Positions 26,095-36,874 of a stretch of DNA of 64,000 bases are shown here, in pieces; position 1 is the first letter of the stretch; each line of letters begins with the position of its first letter. The notes under the pieces were generated by a model. It searched no databases, was not told the origin of the DNA, and saw only the letters and a program-made list of their open reading frames with translations. Position numbers and translations under genes: made by a program. The stretch is from the NCBI GenBank assembly GCA_050084985.1, contig JBITNC010000002.1:36394001-36458000 (forward strand), written 5' to 3'. This DNA is from Nageia nagi. Lineage: Eukaryota > Pinophyta.

Positions 26095-27141
26095 TTACCT
26101 ATTCATCTTTCCTAGAATGCACCTTTCACAGAGACCAATTGTGGGTGATATATTAGGTAAACCTTCCACAAGTTCTTGATTTTTCATATCTTGAATACTC
26201 TTGTGGTTAAGGTGCCCTAATCGTTGATGCCAAAGATTACCCTTTGAATAAACATTTGCAGCAAGACACATCTTTGAAGGTACTTGATCCATAATATAAA
26301 AGTCATCCTTTACTGATCCTTTCATCAAGGTGGCAAGTCCTTTCTTAACACACCAAGAGTGTGAGGTAAACTCAAATGAGTAACCTTTCCTTATAATCTG
26401 AATTACAGAGATAAAATTCATCCTTAGTTTAGGCACATAAAAGACATTATCAAGAGCCTTTCCATGAATCTTCACACTCCCTATTCCTTGAACATCAAGG
26501 ACTAAATTATCACCTATCACAACTGCATCCTTCTTGTACTTATGAAATTTTTCAAACTTATTCTTTTCATAACACATGTGATTAGTGCATCTTGAATCAA
26601 CAATCCAATCATTTGAAATAGTTTGAGACATTGAGTAGTAGGCAATAGTAGCAACATGCTTGTTCTTCTTTTTATTATTGAAATTTCTCACATTTGCATT
26701 TCCCTTGCCTTTTTGAGCAAATTTCTTTTTACAAAAATCATACTCTTTGTGACCAAAGATGCCAAAAATGTTACAATTTCCATCAAACTTTTCCTGAGGT
26801 GTTGGATTGCTTGATCCAACTTTGTCATTCCTTTGCATGAAGTTACCATTATTTTTGCCCTTTTTCTCATACTTCCTGAAGGTAGATGAGGATTTTTTAT
26901 CTTTGAATTTATAATGTTTAAACTTCTTCTTGAAAGGAGTTTTGGTTGCTCCTAGAGTAATGTTATTGTCCTTTGGAGAAAAGTTCAACATTTTCTTATT
27001 CAAAGTTTCCTCATACTTCAGAAGGAGTCTAGAAAGGTTATCAAGAGAGATGACATCTTCTTCATCATCAAGCCTTGTTTCCATAACCGTGACAAAGTTA
27101 CTAAACTTTGTAGAAAGGCTTTGAAGAATGATGAAGACCAT
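26095..27141 (-). pseudogene. copia-A(-) Gag C-terminal part, protease and GAG-pre-integrase
   Basis: 348 open codons. In order: Gag C-terminal half, damaged zinc knuckle (CNIFGIFGHKEYDF, two Cys changed to Phe compared with copia-A(+)), basic linker, protease (DWIVDSRCTNHMC, the DSG triad changed to DSR), and the GAG-pre-integrase domain with His-Cys residues (WHQRLGHLNH, CERCILGKMNR). It ends at a TAA at 26095-26097 directly after KMNR. The same stop occurs at the same codon in copia-A(+). Confidence 0.9.
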
Positions 27142-27156
27142 GAACTCATCATTGAT

Positions 27157-27573
27157 CTAGTTGCACCCACAGCCAACCAGTTGTGTCCTGAGGTCAATGA
27201 TTTTGTTCAAGTAGATAGAAGCACTTTCATCTTCACCTTGATGATATTGCAACAAATTTTGTAAAATGGTGAACCTCCTTGAAAATTTTGACCCAAGGTA
27301 AATTTTCTTCAGCCTATCCCAAGCTTCCTTTGCTGATGTTGAAGAAGAGAACATGAGAAGTGCATCATCTAAAATTGCATGATAAATCATTGAAGTTGCT
27401 AACTCATTCTTTGAGTTGTAGATTTCAAGAGCCTTCTCGTTTGTAGGAGCGACCATGTCTTCATTAACTATCTGCCACAGCTTTCTTATTTGTAACTCAA
27501 CTTTCATACAAGGTTCCCATATGCTAAAGTTGGAACCGTCAAGTATATGCTTGGGTATGAAGGTTTCAACCAT
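27157..27573 (-). pseudogene. copia-A(-) Gag N-terminal part
   Basis: 138 codons from ATG at 27573. Begins MVETFIPKHILDGSNFSIWE, the DUF4219-type Gag N-terminus, followed by the UBN2-type Gag polypeptide (AKEAWDRLKKIYLGSKFSRR, RQGEDESASIYLNKI-like). A TGG-to-TAG change after GCN ends the frame at 27157. The next codons (NDEFMVFIILQS) continue in the same frame, so it is one Gag cut by a single nonsense mutation. Start chosen because the homologue at 38760 has the same ATG. Confidence 0.9.
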
Positions 27574-29386
27574 TGCTACACAAAAGTAAATAAGTAAGAA
27601 GAATGAAAATTTTTACAATTTACCATCTATACAAATAAAACATTGATAAGTAAACATGTCCCACATGTGCAAACTTATAAACCAAGATCTGTAGAAGGAT
27701 AAAGTTGAGGTTGTTTTCTTATATAGAATTAGGCCTTCACCTGGATGCCCGCAAGGTGGAGCCCAGGTACTACCAGTCCTCAACCAGTTCACCTTGGTCA
27801 GTAATATACTCTCTCAAGGATAAGTACCAACTATTTTCCAAGGATCCAATGTATCTTGGACTGACCATTTTAATTATCTTGTTTAAGGTTTTTAGTTTTC
27901 CTCCTAGGTTATCAGGATAATCCCTGAATGGACGTGTGGACATGTGGTATCACTACACACATGCTTGTCCACCTAATAGAGTTATGTCCAATCCAACAGA
28001 GGTCTTAGGGGTAATTAAGATAGATTTACCACCACTTGGCTCTTCAGACTAAAAAGGCTCCAGTCTGCCCTGTCCTCACCTTGTGGCTCCCCAAACAAGT
28101 CATGTTGTGGAAAAGTACATGCGGATGTGTTCATTTTAGGGGTTACTTTCAATATTTTGCATTTTGCAAGTATAAAGCAATTATGCAAAAATATAAAGTA
28201 AAGTAAAAATACATCATCCACAAGAACTTGAAACCTTAAGAGTCCAATGGGTTTTGTACTAACCCCTAAAGGACATTTTACATTTTGTATACTTTGCTCA
28301 AGTTCATAAATTCATTCAAACACTTTAATGAATTTAAAAAAAAGGCTAAGTCCTACTTAGCATTAATCCATAACATGCATTATTCCATAAAAAATTAAGT
28401 AATAATCATGCATCATGCATTATTTAACTTAAAATTTTAAGTACTAAGCATGCTTTATTTCTACACAAGATTAAGAGGCATGTATTACAAATTTAGTATG
28501 CAAGATCTAGATAAAGTTTTAAGTAAAAATTATACAAATTCCCCCCTTTTCACTTAAAGTTTTATCCCTAAAAACTTGTATGCTAAAAATTATCTTTTAA
28601 GTATGCATTTTAAAAAATTCCCTTGTTTACTTAAAAAATAGCATACTTAGATTACCTTAGCAAATTTTTACTAAAAAGAATGTTTTGCCTAAGTAAATTA
28701 CCATACTTAGAGAAAATTATACTCCAAAATATCTTCCATGTGCCACATTTTTCTAAAAAAAATACTTATTTTAAAGTATTATAGTCAATGCTTAAAGTTG
28801 GAGTATAAGTACTTCTAAGTGCATTTAATAGGAAAAAATGACTTGTAAGTAAGTAAAAATATTAAATGCCTATCAAAAGTATACGTTTGCTTTTAGAGAG
28901 CTTGCAAGTATTAATGCAAAAGAAGGTGACCCATGCATAGTTAATGCTCCTTTTACCTCAAGCACTCCAAGTCAAAAAAAATAAATGCACATAGGTAAAA
29001 TAGTGATGGCTACCCTTCCCTTACCAAGAAGGAGTATACGTTGCTTCTTTGGAAGTGCATTTAGTCAACAAAAAATTAATGCACATAGAAGGAAACAAGA
29101 AGGCATACAGAATTGTAGAAGGGGTACTATTCTTAGTTTACGTAATGTCACAAGATAGGAGAGGGTCGTTGGAGGAGGCACGCATTAGAGATGGAGAAGT
29201 GTAAGAAGTCATAGCATGGCCTCTTACCAAAGGGTACCGCATGAGGCCGATTTCATAGAAGTCGCAAATGGGCTACAAGTGCTAATTAGATAAGGAGGAG
29301 AGGGTTGGGAGAAGTCTATTTTATTTAAGGAGTGGTAGCTACAACTACCGAACATCTTGGAGTTATTCTCAGAAGTAGCAACAGCC

Positions 29387-29759
29387 ATGGCTTCTTCTCT
29401 CATAGTTTCGCAAGGTGCTGCCTCTGGTGCAGTCTCTGCATAGGCCACCATAATGTGGCTCAACCATCCCAGCCTATGGGAAGGGCTTTTTTGGCAAGAT
29501 TCCCCTTTGGGAAGTTCACGGGGCTAAGGCTAAGGTCGCATGGCAAGGTGGGCTACGGCTCCAGCCACATCAAAATGCGATTTGATTCTTCTTTGTTTTG
29601 TGTGAGAGCTACGACAGTGGAGACATTGTAGATGATGAGCATCATTCTGATGGAATAGTCGATCAACATGATTCGGTTTTTGGCCATCGATGTGATGGAA
29701 AAAAGGCAAATTTAGGCCATCCAAGATTGCCCATGGGGTGCACAAGGATGGCATCCGTT
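29387..29759 (+). pseudogene. TKL: Transketolase first exon (plastid type) captured in copia-A(-)
   Basis: Plus-strand translation, opposite to the surrounding element. From the ATG at 29387 comes MASSLIVSQGAASGAVSA, a Ser/Ala-rich plastid transit peptide start, then a stop. After frameshifts, FCVRATTVET (29595-29624), SINMIRFLAIDVMEK (29660-29704) and KANLGHPRLPMGCTRMASV (29703-29759). The block (S)VNxIRFLAIDxVEKxxSGHPGLPMGCAPM is the thiamine-diphosphate-domain start of plant transketolase (Calvin cycle and pentose phosphate pathway, chloroplast). GTATCAG follows at 29760, a plausible splice donor, so this is exon 1 plus intron sequence. Upstream 29320 has a TATA-like TTATTTAAGG. At least two stops and two frameshifts; non-functional. 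Confidence 0.88.
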
Positions 29760-30396
29760 GTATCAGTGTTTGTCACTATTTTATCCTCACAAATTTTCAC
29801 CTCTGCTTCACTCATTTACTACTTTCTTCTTTGTAAATCTATTCCCTTCTATCATCCAATTGATTACTTAGATCTGCATATGTACATTCATTTACGTATA
29901 CAAACATCCATGTTCTTTATTATTTTATATCGATTTGCCCAGTGTACAATGGCACTAGAAATCTCGTGACAAAATAAGGTATTTACATTTACCTTTTGGT
30001 GTATTGTGTATTAGGTCATACATGGGTTGGAGCTTGTATTGATTTTCTCTTAATATGCAAGCTATAAGAGCATCAGGATAAGGAGGAATTCTTTCACTTA
30101 ATATTATATAAGGAATTCAAATTGATATCCCCCATTGAAGTAAAACACGATGGGAATGAGTGGAATGAGCCGAGGCATCCTGTCAAACAATTCGCAGACC
30201 CTTTCAACGTATCCGTTTTGTGCCTATCCTTTTTAATATTAGGATTAAATATATTGTACCAAAAAAACTTTCCTTATTTGATTTTTTTTAAATACCTTTC
30301 CCCCTTTTTAAGCTATTATGAGATATGTAATTAAAAAGGGCTATTTGCAATAATTAAAAAAATGATTGTAAAATCATTTTGTATTGCTCTCATCAT

Positions 30397-30420
30397 ATAT
30401 ATATATATATATATATATAT
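30397..30420. repeat. (TA)n microsatellite
   Basis: Uninterrupted alternating AT run of about 24 bases inside the copia-A(-) leader. Confidence 0.9.
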
Positions 30421-30808
30421 TAAAGAAAATACACCTTTTTTAATAAATGGCTTACAATATGTTATTTTTATATACTAACCTCTTAAATTTAACATGTTTA
30501 CTAGAGGATAGTAAAAAAAATTACCCATATTTTGCAAATAACAAAAAAGTTAACACATAGTTCAAAATGTGTTAGTGTCATAAGAACAAATCAAGTTTAA
30601 CTATAACATATTATTGCCATTTTGATCATATTTTGCAAAAAAATTAAGGTCCAATATCTCATAAAATATGTTAGTATCTAATGCAATAATCCATAAGATA
30701 ACCAAATGAGGAGAAAAATTTATACCTTCTCTTAAAATTTACCTCACCAAGACCTTAAAATTGAAGGAATAAGAGCTTCCACACCAAGAAGTAGAGCTTC
30801 CACACCAA

Positions 30809-30820
30809 GCTCTGATACCA
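30809..30820 (-). promoter_or_regulatory. copia-A(-) primer binding site (tRNA-iMet)
   Basis: On the minus strand reads TGGTATCAGAGC, complementary to the 3' end of initiator-Met tRNA, two bases after the LTR end (30823). It primes minus-strand DNA synthesis. Perfect match, unlike the copia-A(+) site. Confidence 0.92.
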
Positions 30821-30822
30821 AT

Positions 30823-31303
30823 TGAAAGAATTAGACCTACTCTAATTATCAAGGTCCAAGACTATAGGAAACTCAATCATTCAACATAACACCATTCACA
30901 TAAGATAACACAAATATAATGTGGTTCCTCCCTCCTTGGGAGTACATCCACAACTAGTTCTCAATTCTCAATCTATGCACCTCTTACTACAATTCTCTTT
31001 CTCTCCTACACAAACTAGTAGAGTAATCTTACTCCAAAAACTTAGTTATGTTACAAGAGGAGAGGCCCTCTATTTAAAGCTTGAGAGCACCTCCCTAACC
31101 TCCCTTTAACCCAAGGGTAAGGTTAGAGTTACAATAAATGTATCACCTAACTTTAACCTACCAACTAACCCCATGGTAAGGTCAAAGTCCACACATAATA
31201 AAGAATTCAATTAATCCCTTAAGGTATCTACATATCCTTTAAGTGATTAATTGAATTTACAAGGAGTTTAGATATTCACAATATTTCATTACAAATTCTA
31301 ACA
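30823..31303 (-). repeat. copia-A(-) 5' LTR
   Basis: 481 bp, matching 22117-22594 with about 15 differences. Its TATA box is mutated: the complement reads TATTTAAA near 31071 where the 3' LTR has TATTTATA. This may weaken this promoter. Followed by target duplication GTATC. Confidence 0.93.
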
Positions 31304-31936
31304 GTATCACCATCATTTACCCTTCAATTATTGGGGAAAAGTAGAATCATTTACCCTTCCACTGCTAGGGAAAAGCATAATCAATTACCCTTCGACTATT
31401 AGAGAAAAGAATAATCATTTACCCTTTGACTGCTAAGGTAAAGTAGAATAATTTCACCCTTCAACTACTGGGGAAAAGTAGAGATCATTTGATTTTATTG
31501 GTTAGTTGTACAGTATGCTTTTTTAGTTCCATTTTATGATCACTTAAACTTTTCAACTCTATCACATCCTATCATCTCGAGTACTAACTCATTATGACAT
31601 GATAGTGTTGGCATCATGAGGTGTTATAGCCATAGCTACTTGCTTGTATCATAGCTCATCATGTCAGGGATACTTTTTATGGCATGATAATGTTGGCTCC
31701 ACAAGGTGTTATAGCCATAGGTACTCCTTGACATGATTATGTCACTTGTATCATAATTCGCTACATCGATATGCAGATTGGTTGACATAACAGTGTTGGC
31801 ACCATAAGGTGTTACATCCATATGTACTCTCAGCATGATGATGTCAATTTTATCTTATCAACATCACATTGCACACACTCCACCTATTTTTGTATTGCAT
31901 TTTGCATCTCACAAAAATGACACAAAAAGGGGCATC
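31304..31936 (+). other. Tat element 3' region, last part, with two tandem repeat blocks
   Basis: 31314-31490: five diverged units of about 35 bp built on ATTTACCCTTCGACT..GGGGAAAAGTAGAATC. 31599-31850: three diverged units of about 84-103 bp built on CATGATAGTGTTGGCACCAT and AAGGTGTTATAGCCATA. The region ends in the polypurine tract ACAAAAAGGGG just before the 3' LTR. Tandem repeats upstream of the 3' LTR are common in Tat elements. Confidence 0.8.
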
Positions 31937-32912
31937 TATAAACACCTAAAAATCATTTGCTTGCCTAGCTTGGATAATTTGTGATGATTTAGTCTATATT
32001 ATAGCTCATCATATTCATATCAATCTTTCTTTCCATTTTAGTTATGTTTGCATGGTCAATTTTGGTAACTTATCCTCTTGTTACCACCTTATCAACCTTG
32101 ACCCTAGCCGACTTACCGATTACGAGACTGGATGATGGATTAGGTTAAACCTTAACCGGCCCACCAGCTAAGCACTGTCATATAAAAGCCAAATCAAAAT
32201 CATTTTTCCCACCTATTCAATATCTTTTCCCAATAGATATGCACACTCCAGGCTTTGTAATCAAAATTTTCAGCTACATAACTTTCATTTTGAGCTTCAT
32301 CTATCATTCCAAGATACAAAAAAAAAGGTGATTCTTATCTTCATCTTGTAAGGGAATATTGGGTAAACTCATGGTTTAGATTTTTGTGTTACTAATATTT
32401 ATTTCAAGTATTTTATAGGTTTTAGTGAACATCCAAGAGCAGCATTTATCACATATCCTTTTGGTTTATTACTAATATATTAGTGCATGGTTGCATATTA
32501 GCTTTTCTAATCTAGTCTCTTGTAAACTTAGGCTAGAATAGGCTATTTCATTTTTGTTCTTAGTTAGATCACTTTAGGCTTATGTTACCTTGCATCTAAG
32601 GCATCGTGCTATTTTCTATTACCTTGTTGATTCAAGGCTTGGAGGTTTACAAGCCATCTAGCTACCTTTGCTCGATTCTAGGGTCTCATGGACCTAGAAC
32701 CTAGAAACCTCCTTTTGTCTCTTGTTTTGAAGGTTATTAGGAGTCTTAGGTATTGCATAAAAAGTGAAAATTACTAAACCCTAACTCTATTTTGTTTTAT
32801 CATCATAACTAATCATATTTCAAGAAATATTTTAAATATTGCAGCATGGGTATTCCAAAAGGGAGAGGCCCTAGGTGCAGGGTCTCCTAGCTGCCATTTT
32901 GGGGAGCTTATA
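31937..32912 (+). repeat. Tat element 3' LTR
   Basis: About 976 bp, TATAAACACC to GGGAGCTTATA, aligned to 2583-3575. Both ends have mutated from TG...CA. Followed by GTATG, the target duplication, and then gypsy-H integrase sequence. Confidence 0.88.
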
Positions 32913-34435
32913 GTATGTGCTTCTCTCATGAGTTACACTCTTTCTCCTTGTGGCATACAAAAATAATTTCCTATATACAACAATCCCTCTTTCACAAAAT
33001 AATCAGTCTCATCATTACATCCACTATTTTGAATCAACTTCAAATAAATATCATTAAGGTATTATTATTTGTATGATTCTTGCACGAAAGGACAAAGTTT
33101 AAGGATAGAACTCAAACCTAAAATAATAGTTCGTATTGGTGGCCTAAATAACCTGTCTATAGTTTTATTTGTACTTCCCTTTTTGTACTTAATAATGAGG
33201 TGGTACTATTGCACAAATTCCACCCACCTTAAATGTCTTACTTGTTGTAGCTTGGATTGAGTTTGCAAGTATTGCAATGGTTGGTGATTAGTATGTATAA
33301 TGGTCTCTTTACTAGCCAAGTAATGATTCCATTTTTTTATAGCCTGCAGTAGAAAAAATAACTCTTAACAAATAGTTCAACATTTCTCCATTAAAATTTT
33401 CTGAATGATAACATAAAGGTTTCCTTCCTTGCATCAACACTACTTCAATTGTATATTCACTATCATCTGATTCTATCTCAAAAGGCTATTATAAATTGAA
33501 TAATTTTAGGATAGGTGCATTGATAATTTTCTCCTTCTTATTTCCTTCCCCATGTTATTTCCTTCGTCATTGAAAACCAACCCTCTTACTAGTTATATCA
33601 TGCAATGAAGAGGCTATACTTGAAAAAATTGCAATGAATTTTCTGAGATATTGAGTTGTAGAAGCTCCTTGTATTTATGACATTAATGGGTCTTGACCAG
33701 TCAACAATGGCCTTCACCTTCTCGAGATCAATCCTCAACTATCCATCACCAACAATGTGCCCAAGGTACACCAAAATCTTCTTTCCAAACTCATATTTTC
33801 TCATCTCTAACAACTTATTATCTTTTAGAGTCTGTAGCACTTATTTTAAATACATCAAGTGTTCCCCCCAAGTTTTACTGAAAATAAGAATATCATCCAA
33901 GTAAATAATACCAAATTGATCAAGGAAAGATCTAAATACCTCATTCATCACCCTCATGAAGGTGGTTGGTGCATTACACAATCCAAAAGCCAATACAAAC
34001 TATTCAAACAAGCCTTCTCTAGTTTTGAATTCAATCTTCCACATGTCTTCCTCCTTCATCCTTACTTGGTGATAATTACTCATTAAGTCCAGTGTGGTGA
34101 TGCTCTAAGAGATTATCAATAATTGGCAATGGATATCAATTTTTGCTGATCTTATTCAATGCTCAATAGTCTATACACATTCTCCATGATCCATCCTTCT
34201 TTGGCACAAGTATGATTGGTGAGCCACAAGGTGAAGTGTTGGGTTTTATCACTCCTTATTCCAATAGTTCACAAATCTGCCTCTTCACTTCCTCCTTCTC
34301 AATATCTGATTGTCTATACAACCCAATATTTAGAAGAGATGCATCAAGTATTAATTGGATCTCATGTTGGATGTCTCTCTTTGGTGGTAGTCCTTTTGGT
34401 TCCAAAAATAACTCACCATACTCCTCTAGTAATAT
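32913..34435 (-). pseudogene. gypsy-H reverse transcriptase, RNase H and integrase start
   Basis: Minus strand. RT pieces: GFGLCNAPTTFMRVMNEVF (near 33935-33990) and IIYLDDILIFSKT with catalytic YLDD at 33892-33903, then LGHIVGDG near 33750. The RNase H region lies at 33000-33650, much decayed. Adjacent to the Tat insertion the integrase N-terminus reads CMPQGERV, stop, LMREAHT (32915-32962). It continues at 2582 as SHIF and onward in another frame. Together this is the pol of a chromovirus-like Ty3/gypsy element. Upstream 34100-34250 keeps traces of the RT fingers. Stops in every part. Confidence 0.85.
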
Positions 34436-35378
34436 CTAAACTTGTTGGTCTTTCTTGCTCAATATGAATGTTGTCACCATCATTGAAAAGATTCCTCCAA
34501 CCTCCTTTGGCCAGATCATAATAATCATGCACTTCTTGCTAGCACTAATGAGTCTTTTGGCTTGGCTTTCTATCACCAACTCCAATTTGTGTCTACTTTT
34601 ATGAGCATTGATGTCATAAGAAACAAAATTCTTCAAAATTATATACTGATTCAATTTTTTGAAATATATGGCATCTCTATCCCACAAATATGGGTTCTCA
34701 AAAATCACACCATAGATATCAAGAGGCACCACATCAACCATAACTCATCAATGAAGTTTTTGCTATTGCAAATACCAATTTGCAATATATAGTCACTTGC
34801 ATTTGAGTTTCATGATTCAACCAACCCAAAGGATAGGGTTGTGGATGAGGAACAGTCTCCAACTTCAACCTTTTAACCCAAGTTTCAACAATAAGATTAA
34901 CCTGAGAACCAGGGTCAAAGAGCATCAATTCTTGCCTGCTTGACTTGGATCTTAAGATGAAATAATTATGTTTTTTGTTGTTCTTTAGTTGCACCATCTT
35001 GTTTTTTACATAGTAGCACAAGTTATATTATTATAAACATAAAAATTATCTTCTACTATTTCTCCCTTTATCACCATAGCAGTCTTCTTGCTATTTTGCT
35101 CCTCTTTTTTGGTTGTCCATAATTTCGGTTTCTTCTTATCTGGATGAAGTTCCCAACAAAGTTTGCTAGCTTGTATTGGTGTTCTTCTCTTGGTTGACTC
35201 CTTTTCCTTTATTTTGGGGCTTGCCTTTCTCTTATTGTCCTCTTGATGATGCACTATTGGAATTTTCATATTATCTTTTGGCTTTCCCATCCTCCTCAAG
35301 ATATTGTGCTTGCACACAAGTTTTATCAAAATCAGTGGGATCAAACAACATGATTGTATTTTGCAAATGAGAATGCAA
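34436..35378 (-). pseudogene. gypsy-H Gag C-terminal part, protease and linker to RT
   Basis: Three overlapping minus-strand pieces. 35344-35006: basic Gag end with CWELHPDKKKPK. 35021-34734: retropepsin-like protease with LFDPGSQVNLI, where active elements have DSGSQ, then PHPQPYPLGWLNH. 34741-34436: VVPLDIYGVIFENPYLWDRD and a following linker, the usual protease-to-RT stretch of Ty3/gypsy. The protease would cut the polyprotein; DSG changed to DPG indicates inactivity. Confidence 0.85.
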
Positions 35379-35631
35379 ACCTCTAATATAATTCATCAAC
35401 ACACTTGGATATTTTAGAGAAATATCCAACACAATGGTATGTATTCTAAATTTAGTAGTGTATTCTTGAATAGATTGCCCTTTTTGTCTTCTTAGAAATT
35501 GTCATTTCAATAGTTGTTTTTTGTTGTGCCCCAAGGGATAGAATTGCTCCTTCAACAATTGCTTAAACCTCCAATATACTTCATCAACACACTTGGATAT
35601 TTTAGAGAAATATCCAACATAATGGTCTATC
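35379..35631 (-). repeat. 188-bp tandem duplication in gypsy-H gag
   Basis: Copy 1 at about 35379-35566 and copy 2 starting at 35567 share CATCAACACACTTGGATATT and AGAGAAATATCCAACA. Copy 2 is split by copia-A(+): it stops at 35631 and resumes at 44065 (TTCTAAATTTAGTAGTGTAT, as at 35447). The period is 188 bp. The duplication therefore predates the copia insertion. Confidence 0.88.
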
Positions 35632-36095
35632 TGTTAGAATTTGTAATGAAATATTGTGAATATCTAAACTCCTTGTAAATTCAATTAATCACGTAAAGGA
35701 TACGTAGATACCTTAAGGGATTAATTGAATTCTTTATTATGTAGACTTTGACTTTACCATGTGGTTAGTTGGTAGGTTAAAGTTAGGTGATACATTTATT
35801 GTAACCCTAACCTTACCCTTGGGTTAAAGGGAGGTTAGGGAGGTGCTCTCAAGCTATAAATAGAGGGCCTCTCCTCTTGTAACATAACTAAGTTTTTGGA
35901 GTAAGATTACTCTAATAGTTGTGTAGGAGAGGAAGAGAATTGTTGTAAGAGGTGCATAGATTGAGAATTGAGAACTAGTTGTGGATGTACTCCCAAGGAG
36001 GGAGGAACCATATTATATGTGTGTTATCTTGTGTATGATTGAGTTTCCTAGTCTTGGACCTTGAGGATTAGTTTAGATCTAGCCTTAATCCTTCA
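35632..36095 (+). repeat. copia-A(+) 5' LTR
   Basis: 464 bp, TGTTAGAATTTG to AATCCTTCA. Contains the TATA box at 35855-35862. Confidence 0.95.
35855..35862 (+). promoter_or_regulatory. TATA box in copia-A(+) 5' LTR
   Basis: TATAAATA, 224 bp into the LTR in the context AAGCTATAAATAGAGGGCC. The same site is at 43819-43826 in the 3' LTR. Position and sequence fit the RNA polymerase II promoter of the element. Confidence 0.8.
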
Positions 36096-36097
36096 TT

Positions 36098-36109
36098 TGG
36101 TATCAGACC
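36098..36109 (+). promoter_or_regulatory. copia-A(+) primer binding site
   Basis: TGGTATCAGACC, two bases after the 5' LTR. One mismatch at position 11 to the initiator-Met tRNA complement (TGGTATCAGAGC), which copia-A(-) matches perfectly. Confidence 0.88.
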
Positions 36110-36874
36110 TTGGTGTGGAAGCTCTTCTTCTTGGTGTGGAAGCTCTTCTTCTTGGTGTAGAAGCTTTTTTGGTGTGGAAGCTCTTATTTCTTCAATTTTA
36201 AGGTCTTGGTGAGGTAAATTCCAAGAGAAGGTATAAATTTCCTCCTCATTTGGTTATTTTATGGATTATTACATGTGCTACTAACACATTACTTGCTATG
36301 TGTTAGTCCTTTTAAATTATGATTAACAAGTTGCAATTTTTTTTACTAATCCTCTATGTTACTTGCAATTTTTAAATTGCTATAATTCTTTTAAAAAGGG
36401 TTAGTATACAAATTTTATTACATATTATATTGGAATTAAATGTATGTGTTGGTTCAATTTATCACAACATTTGCTTAAATACCAATATATGATGAAAATT
36501 GCAATATATACTAACATTCTTTATGCTTAAAAATAGTAATATATTATTGTGAAATTTCTCATATATATACTACCATTTTTTATGTTAGTGGTATTTTTTT
36601 TTATTGGTGAGGCATGAACATTTACAAAAATGAGAGGAGGATAATTTTTTTTATTCTACTACAAATTTTTTTAATGAGGGTACAATAATATATATCTATA
36701 TATAAATTTTTTATTTATATACAAATTTTATATAAATAAAAAAATTATATATATTTATCAGCATTTTTATATATATATATAAAAAAAATATTTATAACGT
36801 ACAAAATTTGGGGGGTAAAATACAAGGGTCTACGAATGAAAATAAAAGGGTCTGCAAATGTTTGACAAACATGG

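Larger units (their letters stand above)
27574..30822 (-). other. copia-A(-) long leader with captured cassette
   Basis: About 3.25 kb between the primer binding site and gag. The parts nearest gag (27574-28620) and nearest the LTR (30190-30822) match the leader of copia-A(+). The central part, about 28620-30190, does not: it contains a transketolase exon on the plus strand and flanking sequence that may be its promoter and intron. A (TA)n microsatellite lies at 30397-30420. Confidence 0.8.
22117..31303 (-). mobile_element. Ty1/copia element copia-A(-), nested in the Tat element
   Basis: Minus-strand element of 9,187 bp. LTRs are at 22117-22594 (3') and 30823-31303 (5'), roughly 97% identical by eye. 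Perfect target duplication GTATC at 22112-22116 and 31304-31308. The primer binding site is a perfect initiator-Met tRNA match (TGGTATCAGAGC, complement at 30809-30820). Coding region 27573 down to 23657, in copia order. The leader of about 3.2 kb is unusually long and carries a transketolase exon in the opposite orientation (29387-29759). The 3' untranslated region carries a ten-unit hairpin repeat array. Pol has several single-base lesions, so it cannot move by itself. Confidence 0.95.
2583..32912 (+). mobile_element. Tat/Ogre-like Ty3/gypsy element containing two copia insertions
   Basis: LTRs at 2583-3575 and 31937-32912 begin TGTAGACACC / TATAAACACC and end TTTACA / CTTATA. The 5 bases before the left LTR (2578-2582) and after the right LTR (32913-32917) are both GTATG, a perfect target duplication. 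A polypurine run (AAAAAGGGG) lies just before the right LTR. Internal coding order on the plus strand is gag, protease, RT, RNase H, integrase, followed by a long 3' region with an antisense ORF and tandem repeats. That layout is known for the Tat lineage. Copia-B1 (10249-16007) and copia-A(-) (22117-31303) are nested within. Without them the element is about 15.4 kb. All frames are broken. Confidence 0.9.

Noticed and set aside
29530-29754. Minus-strand ORF opposite the transketolase fragment
   Set aside because: Exact shadow of the plus-strand match, which has clear transketolase motifs.
30397-30420. (TA)n run as a functional signal
   Set aside because: Simple microsatellite with no associated feature.
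2583-32912. The two 1-kb repeats as LTRs of gypsy-H itself
   Set aside because: They are on the other strand relative to gypsy-H coding, are bounded by their own GTATG duplication, and cut the gypsy integrase frame.
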